This document shows positions 45,168 through 53,444 of a stretch of DNA of 64,000 nucleotides, one piece after another. The position numbers and the translations under genes were made by a program. Every line of letters begins with the position of its first letter. Positions within the stretch are counted from its first letter, which is position 1. The notes beneath the pieces are model-generated. The model worked only from the letters and a program-made list of their open reading frames with translations, made no database searches and was not told the origin of the DNA. The DNA is taken from NCBI GenBank assembly GCA_964546015.1, contig CAZJHO010000006.1:62001-126000 (forward strand), written 5' to 3'. This DNA comes from JAFGVL01 sp964546015. Its GTDB lineage: Bacteria; Bacteroidota; Bacteroidia; Bacteroidales; Paludibacteraceae.

Positions 45168-45530
45168 ATGGAAAATTTATGTAAAATACGCAATATACAA
45201 CGAGCCGTTGTAAGTTTCGAGCTAAAATTTGAGCAACGCTACGGGATTGGGCTAAACGAAGGCATGGCTCTATGTTCACTACTCAAAGCCGGTAGCCTCT
45301 CTTCGGGTGAGATAGGTGAACTGTTGGGGATAACTTCTTCCAATACTTCTAAAGTAATTGCTTCAATTGAGAAGAAAGGACTTGTGAAGCGCGTAATGGG
45401 TAAGCAAGATAAGCGCCAAATGTATTTTTCTTTAACAGAAAAAGGCACGGAACTTATCTCTGGCATTCGTTGCGATAAGATAGATATGTCCGATCTGCTA
45501 AAAGAAATAGTGGATAAAGTTCCCGTATGA
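45168..45530 (+). CDS. MarR-family transcriptional regulator
   Basis: A 120-residue winged-helix regulator. Residues 47-68 (SSGEIGELLGITSSNTSKVIAS) are the recognition HTH. The wing contains LVKRVMGKQDKRQMYFSLTEKG with the conserved D-K-R. It is slightly shorter than typical MarR proteins at both ends. Three cysteines (near residues 5, 36 and 101) could make it redox-responsive. It is the last gene of the cassette, and the palindrome at 41784-41801 is its likely operator, giving autoregulation. Confidence 0.8.
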   Translation: MENLCKIRNIQRAVVSFELKFEQRYGIGLNEGMALCSLLKAGSLSSGEIGELLGITSSNTSKVIASIEKKGLVKRVMGKQDKRQMYFSLTEKGTELISGIRCDKIDMSDLLKEIVDKVPV

Positions 45531-45535
45531 TTAAT

Positions 45536-45565
45536 AAAAAAGGATAACCTAAGTTATCCTTTTTT
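45536..45565. terminator. Bidirectional terminator between the MarR gene and pstS
   Basis: GGATAAC-ctaa-GTTATCC flanked by AAAAAA and TTTTTT. Symmetric, so it can end both converging transcripts. Confidence 0.88.
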
Positions 45566-45578
45566 ATTGATTTTCAAC

Positions 45579-46394
45579 TTATTTGAGTGTTATAAAACCT
45601 ATCTCGGAAACGATCTTTTGACCTGTATCCGAAAGCATATAGTCGAGGTATGATTTTACTTTGCTCTCAGATTTCGTTACATAATAGTAGTATAACGGAC
45701 GAACGATAGGATAGGTTTTATTTTTGGCATTAGCTACCGATGGTTCCACAAAAGTTTTGCCTTTATCGTACGATACAGCAATAGTTTTCACATCTTTATT
45801 TACATAAGCTAATCCCACATATCCGATGGCACCTTTGGTTTGGCTGATTGATTGTATAATTGCACCCGTAGCAGGCATGCTCATGATGCCGCTCATGTAG
45901 TTTTTGTTTTTCAATACGCTTTCTTTAAAGAATTCGTAAGTTCCTGACGAAGTTTCGCGAGAGTAAGGTACAATTTTCAAATCCTCGCCGCCTACTTCTT
46001 TCCAATTCTTGATTTTTCCGGTAAAAATACCTTCTAATTGTTCGCGGGTAAGATTTTTTACTTTATTGGCTGGATGTATAACAACCGCCAACGCATCATA
46101 AGCCGCTATTACTTCTTTTACTGTTTTACCTGCTTCCTGTAGCTTTTGTTTTTCGTCGAATTTAATTTTACGCGAAGATTGTGCCAAATCAGTAGTACCT
46201 TCGAGCAAAGCCGAAATACCTACCCCGCTACCGCCACCGGTTACAATAACGGTTGCTGATTTATTGACTTTCATAAAGTTCTCGGCTATTTTTTGCGACA
46301 AAGGCAACATTGTGTCCGAACCTTTAATTTTTTGTGCATTAGCACTCATGATTATGCCTGCAAATAGTGCAATGGCTAAAACTGTTTTTTTCAT
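45579..46394 (-). CDS. pstS: Phosphate-binding periplasmic protein PstS
   Basis: A 271-residue secreted protein (signal peptide residues 1-20, cleavage at NAQ). Phosphate ligands are in KGSDTMLPL, the TGGGSGVGISALLEGTTDLAQSSR block, and RETSSGTYEFF. The LTREQLEGIFTGKIKNW stretch is standard for the family. It delivers phosphate to PstC-PstA. It is separated from pstC by the plus-strand redox cassette and has its own Pho-type promoter, so expression does not depend on contiguity. Confidence 0.95.
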   Translation of the reverse strand: MKKTVLAIALFAGIIMSANAQKIKGSDTMLPLSQKIAENFMKVNKSATVIVTGGGSGVGISALLEGTTDLAQSSRKIKFDEKQKLQEAGKTVKEVIAAYDALAVVIHPANKVKNLTREQLEGIFTGKIKNWKEVGGEDLKIVPYSRETSSGTYEFFKESVLKNKNYMSGIMSMPATGAIIQSISQTKGAIGYVGLAYVNKDVKTIAVSYDKGKTFVEPSVANAKNKTYPIVRPLYYYYVTKSESKVKSYLDYMLSDTGQKIVSEIGFITLK

Positions 46395-46443
46395 TTTTCT
46401 TCCATTTTAAATGATGAATAATTTTTTCCTTTTTTTCTCAATG

Positions 46444-46500
46444 CAAAAATAAATTGGGGATATTACAAGAGAAGAAAGGAAATGTTACAATGTGGTTAAG
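46444..46500 (-). promoter_or_regulatory. Pho-type promoter of pstS
   Basis: Plus-strand half-sites ATTACA (46462), GTTACA (46484) and GTTAAG (46495), then AATAA. -7 element TATTTTTG (46451-46444), 10 nt from the proximal half-site. Leader to the pstS ATG about 45 nt. Confidence 0.72.
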
Positions 46501-46507
46501 AATAATT

Positions 46508-46568
46508 GAAAGTTGAAAACGGAAAACTGAAAGTTATTTTGTTTTATAAATTTCCGTTTTCAACTCTC
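46508..46568. repeat. 18-bp inverted repeat downstream of the phosphate porin
   Basis: Arms 46508-46525 and 46551-46568 pair at 17 of 18 positions. The right arm continues into CAGTTCTCA, a sequence repeated upstream of glnS (51595-51614). Probably a 3'-end hairpin for the porin mRNA. Confidence 0.6.
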
Positions 46569-46586
46569 AGTTCTCATCAGTTAGGA

Positions 46587-47873
46587 TTAGAATTTATACT
46601 GTAACCTCAAAGTAAACACATTATCTTTTCTGTCTGATTCATATCCTGCAAGATTTTGAGATTTTTCGTTTTTGTTGATTTCGTAGTAGGCTTGTAGGCG
46701 AACGGCGTTAGTAGCGCGCCAAAGTAATCCTACACCAAAAGTGTTTTGTGCAATATCGGCTTTGGTAATTCCGTTTTGTCCGATTTCATTTCCCGATACT
46801 TTGGTATTTGGATCGTACCAATCATATTTCAACACCGCAGAAAGTGGCAGTTTTCCTAAATCTTGCACTAACATTACATATCCACCACTGAAATTGCGAA
46901 TGTAAGTATCGGTTGTTGGCAAAGCAGATGCATTCGGACTTTTAGTCGAAGATGAAGTTCCTGGTTGCTCACCGAAAAGATATTCTCCGCGAAGCTGCGT
47001 CATACCCAGTGCTGAATTGGCTGCAAGTTGTGCATCGATTCCGAAATATTCTCTTTTGGCAAATTCGCCTTTATTATCCGCATTATCATTCAACACAAAT
47101 CCATTGCCTGCCATTGTATATACTTTCGATGTCCCTTGATACACGCCGCCGTTATAGTAAGAAACTCCTCCACTCAATTTTATATCGCTGCCGATGTTTT
47201 TATTTGCCGAAAGGTGTCCGATAAAATCCTTGTAATTGTCGGTTTCTTGTTTAATACCATTTCCGGCAAACAGTCCGGCTTCAAGTTTGAGGATATTCCA
47301 AGGTGAAGTTTTAGCGGCTTGGAGTGTTAACATGGCACCTAAATCTCTTTCCTCAGGAAACAATGTTTGAAAAATGGTAGAACGCTCTGGCGATTCACGG
47401 CGCGACGACGAATAACTGATTTCGTAGCCAAACGGACGGTCAAATACCCCTGCTTTCAGTGAGTTTGTTCCCCACCATGGGTCTTTTACTGCAAGATAGG
47501 CATCTTTAATTCCGACACCTTTTTCGGTTATGTCTAATTGGAAAACTCCCGAAGCAATTCCTTCATCATAAGTAAATTTGATGCGACCGCGACGAATGCC
47601 AAAACGGTCAAATGATTCTTCGGGATCTTCATTGGTTGTACCTACTTTTAGCGAAGCATCTTGCTGTCCGTGTTGATATTGTGCCTGAATATATCCGGAC
47701 ACTTTGAATTTTTTCAAAACACTTACAGCTTCTTCAAGTGCTTGTGTGCGCTGTTGTAGTTGTTCCGTTTCGGTTAACTCGGGTTCTTCTAACTGGGCAA
47801 AAGCCCCCATCGATAGACTAACTGCACAAATGGCAGTCATCCATTTTTTACTAAAGCAAGAAAATTTTTTCAT
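46587..47873 (-). CDS. OprP/OprO-type phosphate-selective porin
   Basis: A 428-residue outer-membrane porin. The signal peptide ends near GAFAQ, followed by a predicted short coiled segment (TETEQLQQRTQALEEAVSVL) as in trimeric OprP-like porins. Strands of a 16-stranded barrel follow, with FGIRRGRIKFTYDEG and FDRPFGYEISYSSSRRESPERS, and the chain ends in RLQYKF. Arg-rich constriction strands fit anion selectivity. The gene has a Pho-type promoter identical in layout to that of pstS, supporting a phosphate role. Confidence 0.88.
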   Translation of the reverse strand: MKKFSCFSKKWMTAICAVSLSMGAFAQLEEPELTETEQLQQRTQALEEAVSVLKKFKVSGYIQAQYQHGQQDASLKVGTTNEDPEESFDRFGIRRGRIKFTYDEGIASGVFQLDITEKGVGIKDAYLAVKDPWWGTNSLKAGVFDRPFGYEISYSSSRRESPERSTIFQTLFPEERDLGAMLTLQAAKTSPWNILKLEAGLFAGNGIKQETDNYKDFIGHLSANKNIGSDIKLSGGVSYYNGGVYQGTSKVYTMAGNGFVLNDNADNKGEFAKREYFGIDAQLAANSALGMTQLRGEYLFGEQPGTSSSTKSPNASALPTTDTYIRNFSGGYVMLVQDLGKLPLSAVLKYDWYDPNTKVSGNEIGQNGITKADIAQNTFGVGLLWRATNAVRLQAYYEINKNEKSQNLAGYESDRKDNVFTLRLQYKF

Positions 47874-47901
47874 ACTAAATAATTTTAATTGTTTGACACT
47901 G

Positions 47902-47958
47902 CAAAATTATATGTAGCATGTTACGGACTATCTGCGTTGTAGTTACAAAAAAATTAAG
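47902..47958 (-). promoter_or_regulatory. Pho-type promoter of the phosphate porin
   Basis: Plus-strand half-sites GTTACG (47920), GTTACA (47942) and ATTAAG (47953), then AATAA. -7 element TAATTTTG (47909-47902), 10 nt from the proximal half-site, 28 nt before the ATG. Confidence 0.7.
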
Positions 47959-48043
47959 AATAAAGGAGAGATTGTTTTTATAACCAATCTTATTTGTGCT
48001 AAAAAACTATCAACAATTAGGGTAAAACTTAATTTATTATTAT

Positions 48044-48051
48044 TATTTTTG
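48044..48051 (+). promoter_or_regulatory. -7 element of the lpxD-lpxC/fabZ-lpxA operon
   Basis: TATTTTTG matches TAnnTTTG, 31 nt before the lpxD ATG at 48083. Confidence 0.5.
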
Positions 48052-48082
48052 CAACTTTCTTACTAGAAATACAATTAAGAAT

Positions 48083-49126
48083 ATGCAGTTTACCGCTCAG
48101 CAAATAGCTGAATTTTTAAAAGGAACAGTTGTCGGAGATCCCGAAATTGTAGTAAGTTCGTTCTCTAAAATCGAAGAAGGAAAGCTCGGAACTCTAACTT
48201 TTCTTTCAAATCCCAAATACATTCCATATGTTTATACAACACAAGCAAGTATTGTTCTGGTAAACGATGATTTTGAACCGGAACATCCTATTGCTGCTAC
48301 TCTAATAAAGGTTCCTGATGCTTATAAAGCATTAGCTCTGCTTTTACAGTTGGTTGATTCGATGAAACCAAGAAAAACAGGAATTCATCAATTGGCATTT
48401 ATTAATGAGAGCGCTAAACTTGGGGACAATGTGTATGTAGGTCCATTTGTGTACATCGGTGATAATGCAGAAATAGCTGATGGTGTTCAAATTTACCCGA
48501 ACACTTATGTAGGCGACAACACAAAAATTGGAGAATACACTACATTGTTTGCCGGAGTAAAGATATATAATGATTGTGTCATAGGAAATCAATGTATTGT
48601 ACATGCTGGAGCAGTTATCGGTTCGGATGGATTTGGCTTTGCACCTAATCCGGATGGGACATATAATAAAGTTCCACAAATCGGAAATGTAATTATTGGG
48701 GATAATGTAGAAATAGGAGCCAATACTACTGTAGATCGTGCAACAATGGGTTCAACCATAATCCATAAAGGTGTTAAACTGGATAACTTGGTGCAAATAG
48801 CACATAATGTAGAACTAGGTGAAAATACTGTTATAGCAGCACAAACAGGTATTGCCGGATCGACTAAAGTCGGGAAAAATTGTGTTTTTGCAGGTCAGGT
48901 AGGTGTTGCCGGACATTTAATCATAGCAGATCGTACTACGCTTGCAGCAAAGTGTGGAGTAGATACCAGCTTGAAAGAACCCGGAAAAGCGTGGCAAGGA
49001 ATGCCGGCGTTTCCTATTATGCAATTCCGTCGAATTACAGTCGCCAGCAAAAGCCTTATAGATATGCAACGCACATTATCTGCATTAGAAAAAGAAATAA
49101 AAGAACTCAAACAAAAAATTCAATAA
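48083..49126 (+). CDS. lpxD: UDP-3-O-acylglucosamine N-acyltransferase
   Basis: A 347-residue left-handed parallel beta-helix acyltransferase, third step of lipid A synthesis. The N-terminal uridine-binding domain (residues 1-105) is followed by many hexapeptide repeats ([LIV]G.N..I) and a C-terminal helix. The catalytic His is in [10 protein letters not shown]. The nucleotide-recognition segment [10 protein letters not shown] is intact. The acyl chain length cannot be read from sequence. It begins the lpx operon, 54 nt before lpxC-fabZ. Confidence 0.95.
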   Translation: MQFTAQQIAEFLKGTVVGDPEIVVSSFSKIEEGKLGTLTFLSNPKYIPYVYTTQASIVLVNDDFEPEHPIAATLIKVPDAYKALALLLQLVDSMKPRKTGIHQLAFINESAKLGDNVYVGPFVYIGDNAEIADGVQIYPNTYVGDNTKIGEYTTLFAGVKIYNDCVIGNQCIVHAGAVIGSDGFGFAPNPDGTYNKVPQIGNVIIGDNVEIGANTTVDRATMGSTIIHKGVKLDNLVQIAHNVELGENTVIAAQTGIAGSTKVGKNCVFAGQVGVAGHLIIADRTTLAAKCGVDTSLKEPGKAWQGMPAFPIMQFRRITVASKSLIDMQRTLSALEKEIKELKQKIQ

Positions 49127-49180
49127 TTCAATTTAAAGGTTCGGTTTTTTATATTTGAAATTTGAATCTAATTAATTTGT

Positions 49181-50569
49181 ATGAAACAAAAAACACTTAA
49201 ACGATCATTCACAGTTACAGGGAAGGGTTTACATACCGGTGCCGAGATCATATTGACACTTAATCCGGCTCCGGAGCATTTCGGCGTTCAGATACAACGC
49301 GTCGATTTGGAAGATAAACCAATGATTAAAGCAATAGCCGAAAATGTAAATCAAACGCAACGCGGTACGGTTGTAGCAAATAAAGATGGTGTTCAAATCA
49401 GTACTATAGAACATGTAATGGCGTGTCTATATGCTGCAGAAATAGATAACTGTTTGATTGAAACAAATGCTCCCGAATTTCCTATTTTGGATGGCAGTGC
49501 AAAATGTTTTATTGATGAAATAGAAAAAGCTGGTATTGTAGAACAAGAACCTCAGCGTAATTGTTTTTATGTAAAAGAAAAAATAGAATATGTAAACGAA
49601 GCTACTGGTTCAAAAATCACACTTCTTCCTGATGATAAGTTTAGCGTAGATGTACATATCGAGTTTGATTCGCCGGTGTTAAATAATCAGTTTGCATCTC
49701 TTTCCGATTTGTCATTATTTAAAGACGAAATAGCTCCTTGTCGTACATTTGTTTTTGTTCGTGAGATAGAAGCCTTACTTAAACATAATTTGATAAAAGG
49801 TGGAGATTTGGATAATGCACTTGTTATCTACGATCAAGAAATAGGTAAAGAAGAATTCAACCATATTTTAGAAATTACCAATAATACGGGAACTAATCTG
49901 AAAGTAGACAAATTGGGTTATATCAATGCAGATTTGAAATTTCCAAATGAACCTGCTCGCCACAAATTGCTTGATGTAATCGGCGACTTATCCCTTATTG
50001 GTTATCCTATTGTCGGTAAAGTAATTGCAACTCGTCCGGGACATACAGTAAATACCGAATTTGCAAAATATTTACGCAAACAAATAAGAAAACAAGAATA
50101 CCAGGCTCCTGTTTACAATCCTAATAAAGAACCGTTATATGATTTAAATGGTATTAAAAAGATTTTACCTCACCGTTGGCCGTTTTTATTGGTTGACAAA
50201 ATTATAGAAGTAGGTTCTGATCATATTGTTGGTATTAAAAATGTAACATTCAATGAAACATTTTTCAATGGACATTTTCCTGAAGAGCCTGTTATGCCGG
50301 GTGTTTTAATCGTTGAAGCTATGGCACAAACAGGAGGTATTCTTGCATTGAATAGTGTTGATGAGCCCGAAAAATATTCTACCTATTTCTTAAAGTTGAA
50401 TGAAGTGAGATTTAGAAATAAAGTAGTTCCGGGTGATACTATTATCTTTAAATTGTGGTTGGCTGAACCTATTCGTCGTGGTTTGGTACACATGATGGCT
50501 GTAGCTTTCGTAGGTGATAAAATTGTGACCGAAGCCGATTTAATGGCTCAGATTGTAAAAAATAAATAA
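49181..50569 (+). CDS. lpxC/fabZ: Bifunctional UDP-3-O-acyl-N-acetylglucosamine deacetylase / 3-hydroxyacyl-ACP dehydratase
   Basis: A 462-residue natural fusion typical of Bacteroidetes. Residues 1-305 are LpxC (SFTVTGKGLHTGAE, zinc His in STIEHVMACLYA, HKLLDVIGDLSLIG). Residues 315-462 are FabZ (LPHRWPFLLVDKI with catalytic His, and FNGHFPEEPVMPGVLIVEAMAQ with the Glu). The enzyme commits UDP-sugar to lipid A while supplying fatty-acid dehydration. lpxA follows after 155 nt. Zinc and hydrophobic-tunnel residues look normal. Confidence 0.96.
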   Translation: MKQKTLKRSFTVTGKGLHTGAEIILTLNPAPEHFGVQIQRVDLEDKPMIKAIAENVNQTQRGTVVANKDGVQISTIEHVMACLYAAEIDNCLIETNAPEFPILDGSAKCFIDEIEKAGIVEQEPQRNCFYVKEKIEYVNEATGSKITLLPDDKFSVDVHIEFDSPVLNNQFASLSDLSLFKDEIAPCRTFVFVREIEALLKHNLIKGGDLDNALVIYDQEIGKEEFNHILEITNNTGTNLKVDKLGYINADLKFPNEPARHKLLDVIGDLSLIGYPIVGKVIATRPGHTVNTEFAKYLRKQIRKQEYQAPVYNPNKEPLYDLNGIKKILPHRWPFLLVDKIIEVGSDHIVGIKNVTFNETFFNGHFPEEPVMPGVLIVEAMAQTGGILALNSVDEPEKYSTYFLKLNEVRFRNKVVPGDTIIFKLWLAEPIRRGLVHMMAVAFVGDKIVTEADLMAQIVKNK

Positions 50570-50724
50570 GTCATATTATTTATTTCAAATAGAAAAATGG
50601 CACATTCATTTCAATGAATAGTCTTTTTTTATAAAAAATAGAGGTTTGTTGGTAAAAGTATAATAAAAATTGTTCATTTTTGTATCCCGAAATTTTGAAA
50701 AAAAAATTAAAACGCAACGATAAA

Positions 50725-51498
50725 ATGGATCTATCATTTGTTCATCCTGATGCTAAAATTGGAAGTAATGTAACTATTGGAAATTTTGTTACTATTGATA
50801 AAAATGTAGAAATAGGCGATGGAACAATTATAATGCCGAATGTAGTTATTTTAGAGGGTGCCCGTATCGGCAAAAATTGTCGTATTTTCCCAGGCGCCGT
50901 CATTAGTGGAATTCCGCAAGATTTAAAATTCAAAGGAGAAGAAACAACTGCAATTATTGGAGATAACACAACATTGCGCGAAGGGGTAACAATTAATCGA
51001 GGTACAGCTTCACGAGGAAAAACGGTTATCGGAAATAATTGTTTGATTATGGCATATTCTCATGTCGGTCATGATTGCGTGTTAGGAAACAATATCATCA
51101 TTTCTAATGCTACCCAATTAGCCGGCGAAGTTGAAATTGATGATTATGCAACCATTAGTGGTGGAGTATTAGTACATCAATTTACTCGTATTGGTGCCCA
51201 TACAATGATACAGGGAGGTTCTCGTTTAGGCAAGGATATTCCTCCGTATATTACAGTAGGTCGTGATCCTGTTTGTTTCGTTGGATTAAATTCCATAGGT
51301 TTGCGTCGCAAAGGTTATACCGTAGAGCAAATAGATAGTATTCAACACATCTATCGTTTTATTTACCAGTCGGGATTAAATATTTCTCAGGGGGTAGAGA
51401 TGGTAGAGAAAGAAATTCCGGATGGGCCGGAGAAAAGATTAGTTCTGGACTTTATAAAATCATCGTCGCGTGGTGTTGTTCGTGGAACGATGGACTAA
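50725..51498 (+). CDS. lpxA: UDP-N-acetylglucosamine O-acyltransferase
   Basis: A 257-residue beta-helix acyltransferase, first step of lipid A synthesis. Hexapeptide repeats run through residues 8-190. The catalytic His lies in SHVGHDCVLGNN. The GIPQDLKFKGEETT segment and the C-terminal helical domain (GLRRKGYTVEQIDSI) are diagnostic. The start is ATG 50725 (MDLSFVHPDAKIG); an earlier in-frame codon at 50680 adds a non-conserved basic stretch. Third gene of the lpx set. Confidence 0.94.
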   Translation: MDLSFVHPDAKIGSNVTIGNFVTIDKNVEIGDGTIIMPNVVILEGARIGKNCRIFPGAVISGIPQDLKFKGEETTAIIGDNTTLREGVTINRGTASRGKTVIGNNCLIMAYSHVGHDCVLGNNIIISNATQLAGEVEIDDYATISGGVLVHQFTRIGAHTMIQGGSRLGKDIPPYITVGRDPVCFVGLNSIGLRRKGYTVEQIDSIQHIYRFIYQSGLNISQGVEMVEKEIPDGPEKRLVLDFIKSSSRGVVRGTMD

Positions 51499-51504
51499 CT
51501 AATG

Positions 51505-51606
51505 GAAAGTTGAAAATTAAAAATTATTTTCATTAAAATAAAACTTAACGAGAATTGGGAATTGAAATTTGAACGAAAACTATTATTGTTTTCATTTTCA
51601 ACTTTC
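51505..51606. repeat. Inverted repeat in the lpxA/glnS gap
   Basis: GAAAGTTGAAAAT (51505-51517) is the exact complement of ATTTTCAACTTTC (51594-51606). The right arm belongs to a 20-nt motif TTTTCAACTTTCAGTTCTCA (51595-51614), also found with 19 of 20 identity at 46557-46576. Confidence 0.6.
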
Positions 51607-51632
51607 AGTTCTCAATTTTCAATTTAAAAAAT

Positions 51633-53318
51633 ATGGAAGATTCTACAACAAAGCGAAGCCTCAATTTTATTGAGCAAATGATAGAAAAAGATTTGGCTGA
51701 GGGTAGAAACAATGGTCGTGTTCAAACCCGTTTCCCTCCTGAGCCTAATGGTTATTTGCATATCGGACATGCTAAAGCCATTTGTCTTGATTTTGGCATT
51801 GCCCAAAAATATGGTGGTATTTGTAACCTTCGTTTTGATGACACTAACCCAGCCAAAGAAGATGTTGAATATGTAGATTCTATACAGGAAGACATCAAAT
51901 GGCTGGGCTATGAATGGGCAAATGTTTACTATGCCTCAGATTATTTTCAACAATTATGGAATTTGGCGATTAAGTTGATAAAAGATGGTAAAGCTTATGT
52001 AGATGAACAATCTGCCGAAGAAATCGCTAAACAAAAAGGATCTCCTACACAACCGGGTATAGAAAGCCCGTATCGAAATCGTCCTGTAGAAGAAAACTTG
52101 GCTTTATTCGAGAAGATGAATAGCGGTAAGGTAGAAGAAGGAGCGATGGTGCTTCGGGCTAAAATAGACATGACTTCGTCGAACATGCACTTTCGTGACC
52201 CGATCATGTATCGTGTAATTAAGAGTTATCCACACCACCGTACAGGTTACAAATGGAAAGCTTATCCGATGTACGATTATGCTCACGGACAGTCCGATTA
52301 TTTTGAAGGAGTAACACATTCTCTTTGTACGCTTGAATTTGAAGTGCATCGTCCGCTTTATGATTGGTTCATCGATCAATTTGCTGATACTGATTACCGC
52401 CCCTATCAAACTGAATTTAATCGATTAAACATTACTTATACCGTAATGAGTAAACGCAAAATGCTTCAATTAGTAGAAGAAGGTATTGTTAATGGTTGGG
52501 ATGACCCCCGCATGCCGACTATTTGCGGACTTCGTCGTCGTGGTTACACACCTGCATCCATTCATAATTTTATTGATAAGATCGGTTATACAAAATACGA
52601 TGGAATTATTGATGTTTCTCTTCTCGAACATTCAGTAAGGGAAGATTTGAATGCTAATGCTGACCGTGTAAGCGTGGTACTGAATCCGATAAAACTTATC
52701 ATTACCAATTATCCCGATGGACAAGTGGAAATGATGGAAGCTATAAATAATCCCGAAAAAGAAAATAGTGGCGTACATGAAATTCCTTTTGCCAAAGAAC
52801 TTTATATTGAGGTAGATGATTTTATGGAAGAAGCTCCCAAAAAATATTTTCGCTTGACTGTCGGACAAGAAGTGCGCTTGAAAAATGCGTATATAGTAAA
52901 ATGTACGGGTTGCAAAAAAGACGAAAACGGAAATGTAGTGGAAGTATATGCCGAGTACGATCCACAAACCAAAAGTGGTATGCCTGAAAGTAACCGTAAG
53001 GTAAAAGGAACCATTCACTGGGTAAGTGTAGAGCATTCGTTGTCAGCAGAAGTGCGTTTATATGATCGCTTATTTATGGTAGAGAATTTGAATGAAGAAA
53101 AAGACCGTGATTTTCATGAGTTATTAAATCCGAATTCGCTCGAAATAAATACCAAAGCTCGCGTTGAACCTTGGTTGAAAGAAGCTAAACATTTGAAGAA
53201 TTTTCAATTCCAACGCATAGGTTACTTTAATGTCGATCCGGATTCTACACCGGAGAAATTGGTATTTAATCGCACCGTTTCACTTAAAGATAGCTGGGCT
53301 AAAGAAAATAAGAATTAA
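51633..53318 (+). CDS. glnS: Glutamine-tRNA ligase
   Basis: A 561-residue class I synthetase. The catalytic motifs are RFPPEPNGYLHIGHAKAI (HIGH) and VMSKRKML (KMSKS-type). The FDDTNPAKED and HRPLYDWFID segments bind the acceptor end of tRNA-Gln, and the C-terminal beta-barrels recognise the anticodon. GlnRS rather than a non-discriminating GluRS is supported by length and by the C-terminal domain pattern. It is monocistronic, with a strong terminator after it. Confidence 0.95.
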   Translation: MEDSTTKRSLNFIEQMIEKDLAEGRNNGRVQTRFPPEPNGYLHIGHAKAICLDFGIAQKYGGICNLRFDDTNPAKEDVEYVDSIQEDIKWLGYEWANVYYASDYFQQLWNLAIKLIKDGKAYVDEQSAEEIAKQKGSPTQPGIESPYRNRPVEENLALFEKMNSGKVEEGAMVLRAKIDMTSSNMHFRDPIMYRVIKSYPHHRTGYKWKAYPMYDYAHGQSDYFEGVTHSLCTLEFEVHRPLYDWFIDQFADTDYRPYQTEFNRLNITYTVMSKRKMLQLVEEGIVNGWDDPRMPTICGLRRRGYTPASIHNFIDKIGYTKYDGIIDVSLLEHSVREDLNANADRVSVVLNPIKLIITNYPDGQVEMMEAINNPEKENSGVHEIPFAKELYIEVDDFMEEAPKKYFRLTVGQEVRLKNAYIVKCTGCKKDENGNVVEVYAEYDPQTKSGMPESNRKVKGTIHWVSVEHSLSAEVRLYDRLFMVENLNEEKDRDFHELLNPNSLEINTKARVEPWLKEAKHLKNFQFQRIGYFNVDPDSTPEKLVFNRTVSLKDSWAKENKN

Positions 53319-53330
53319 AGAAAAAAGTGT

Positions 53331-53366
53331 AACTCCTATTCAATTTTTGAATAGGAGTTTTCTTTT
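53331..53366 (+). terminator. Terminator of glnS
   Basis: AACTCCTATTCA (53331-53342) pairs perfectly with TGAATAGGAGTT (53348-53359), followed by TTCTTTT. Confidence 0.82.
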
Positions 53367-53444
53367 ATATTTACATGAGAAACTTATCAATCCTTTTTGC
53401 GTCAACAGTTTTTATTGTGTATTTTCGCAGAATTAAGAATTATC

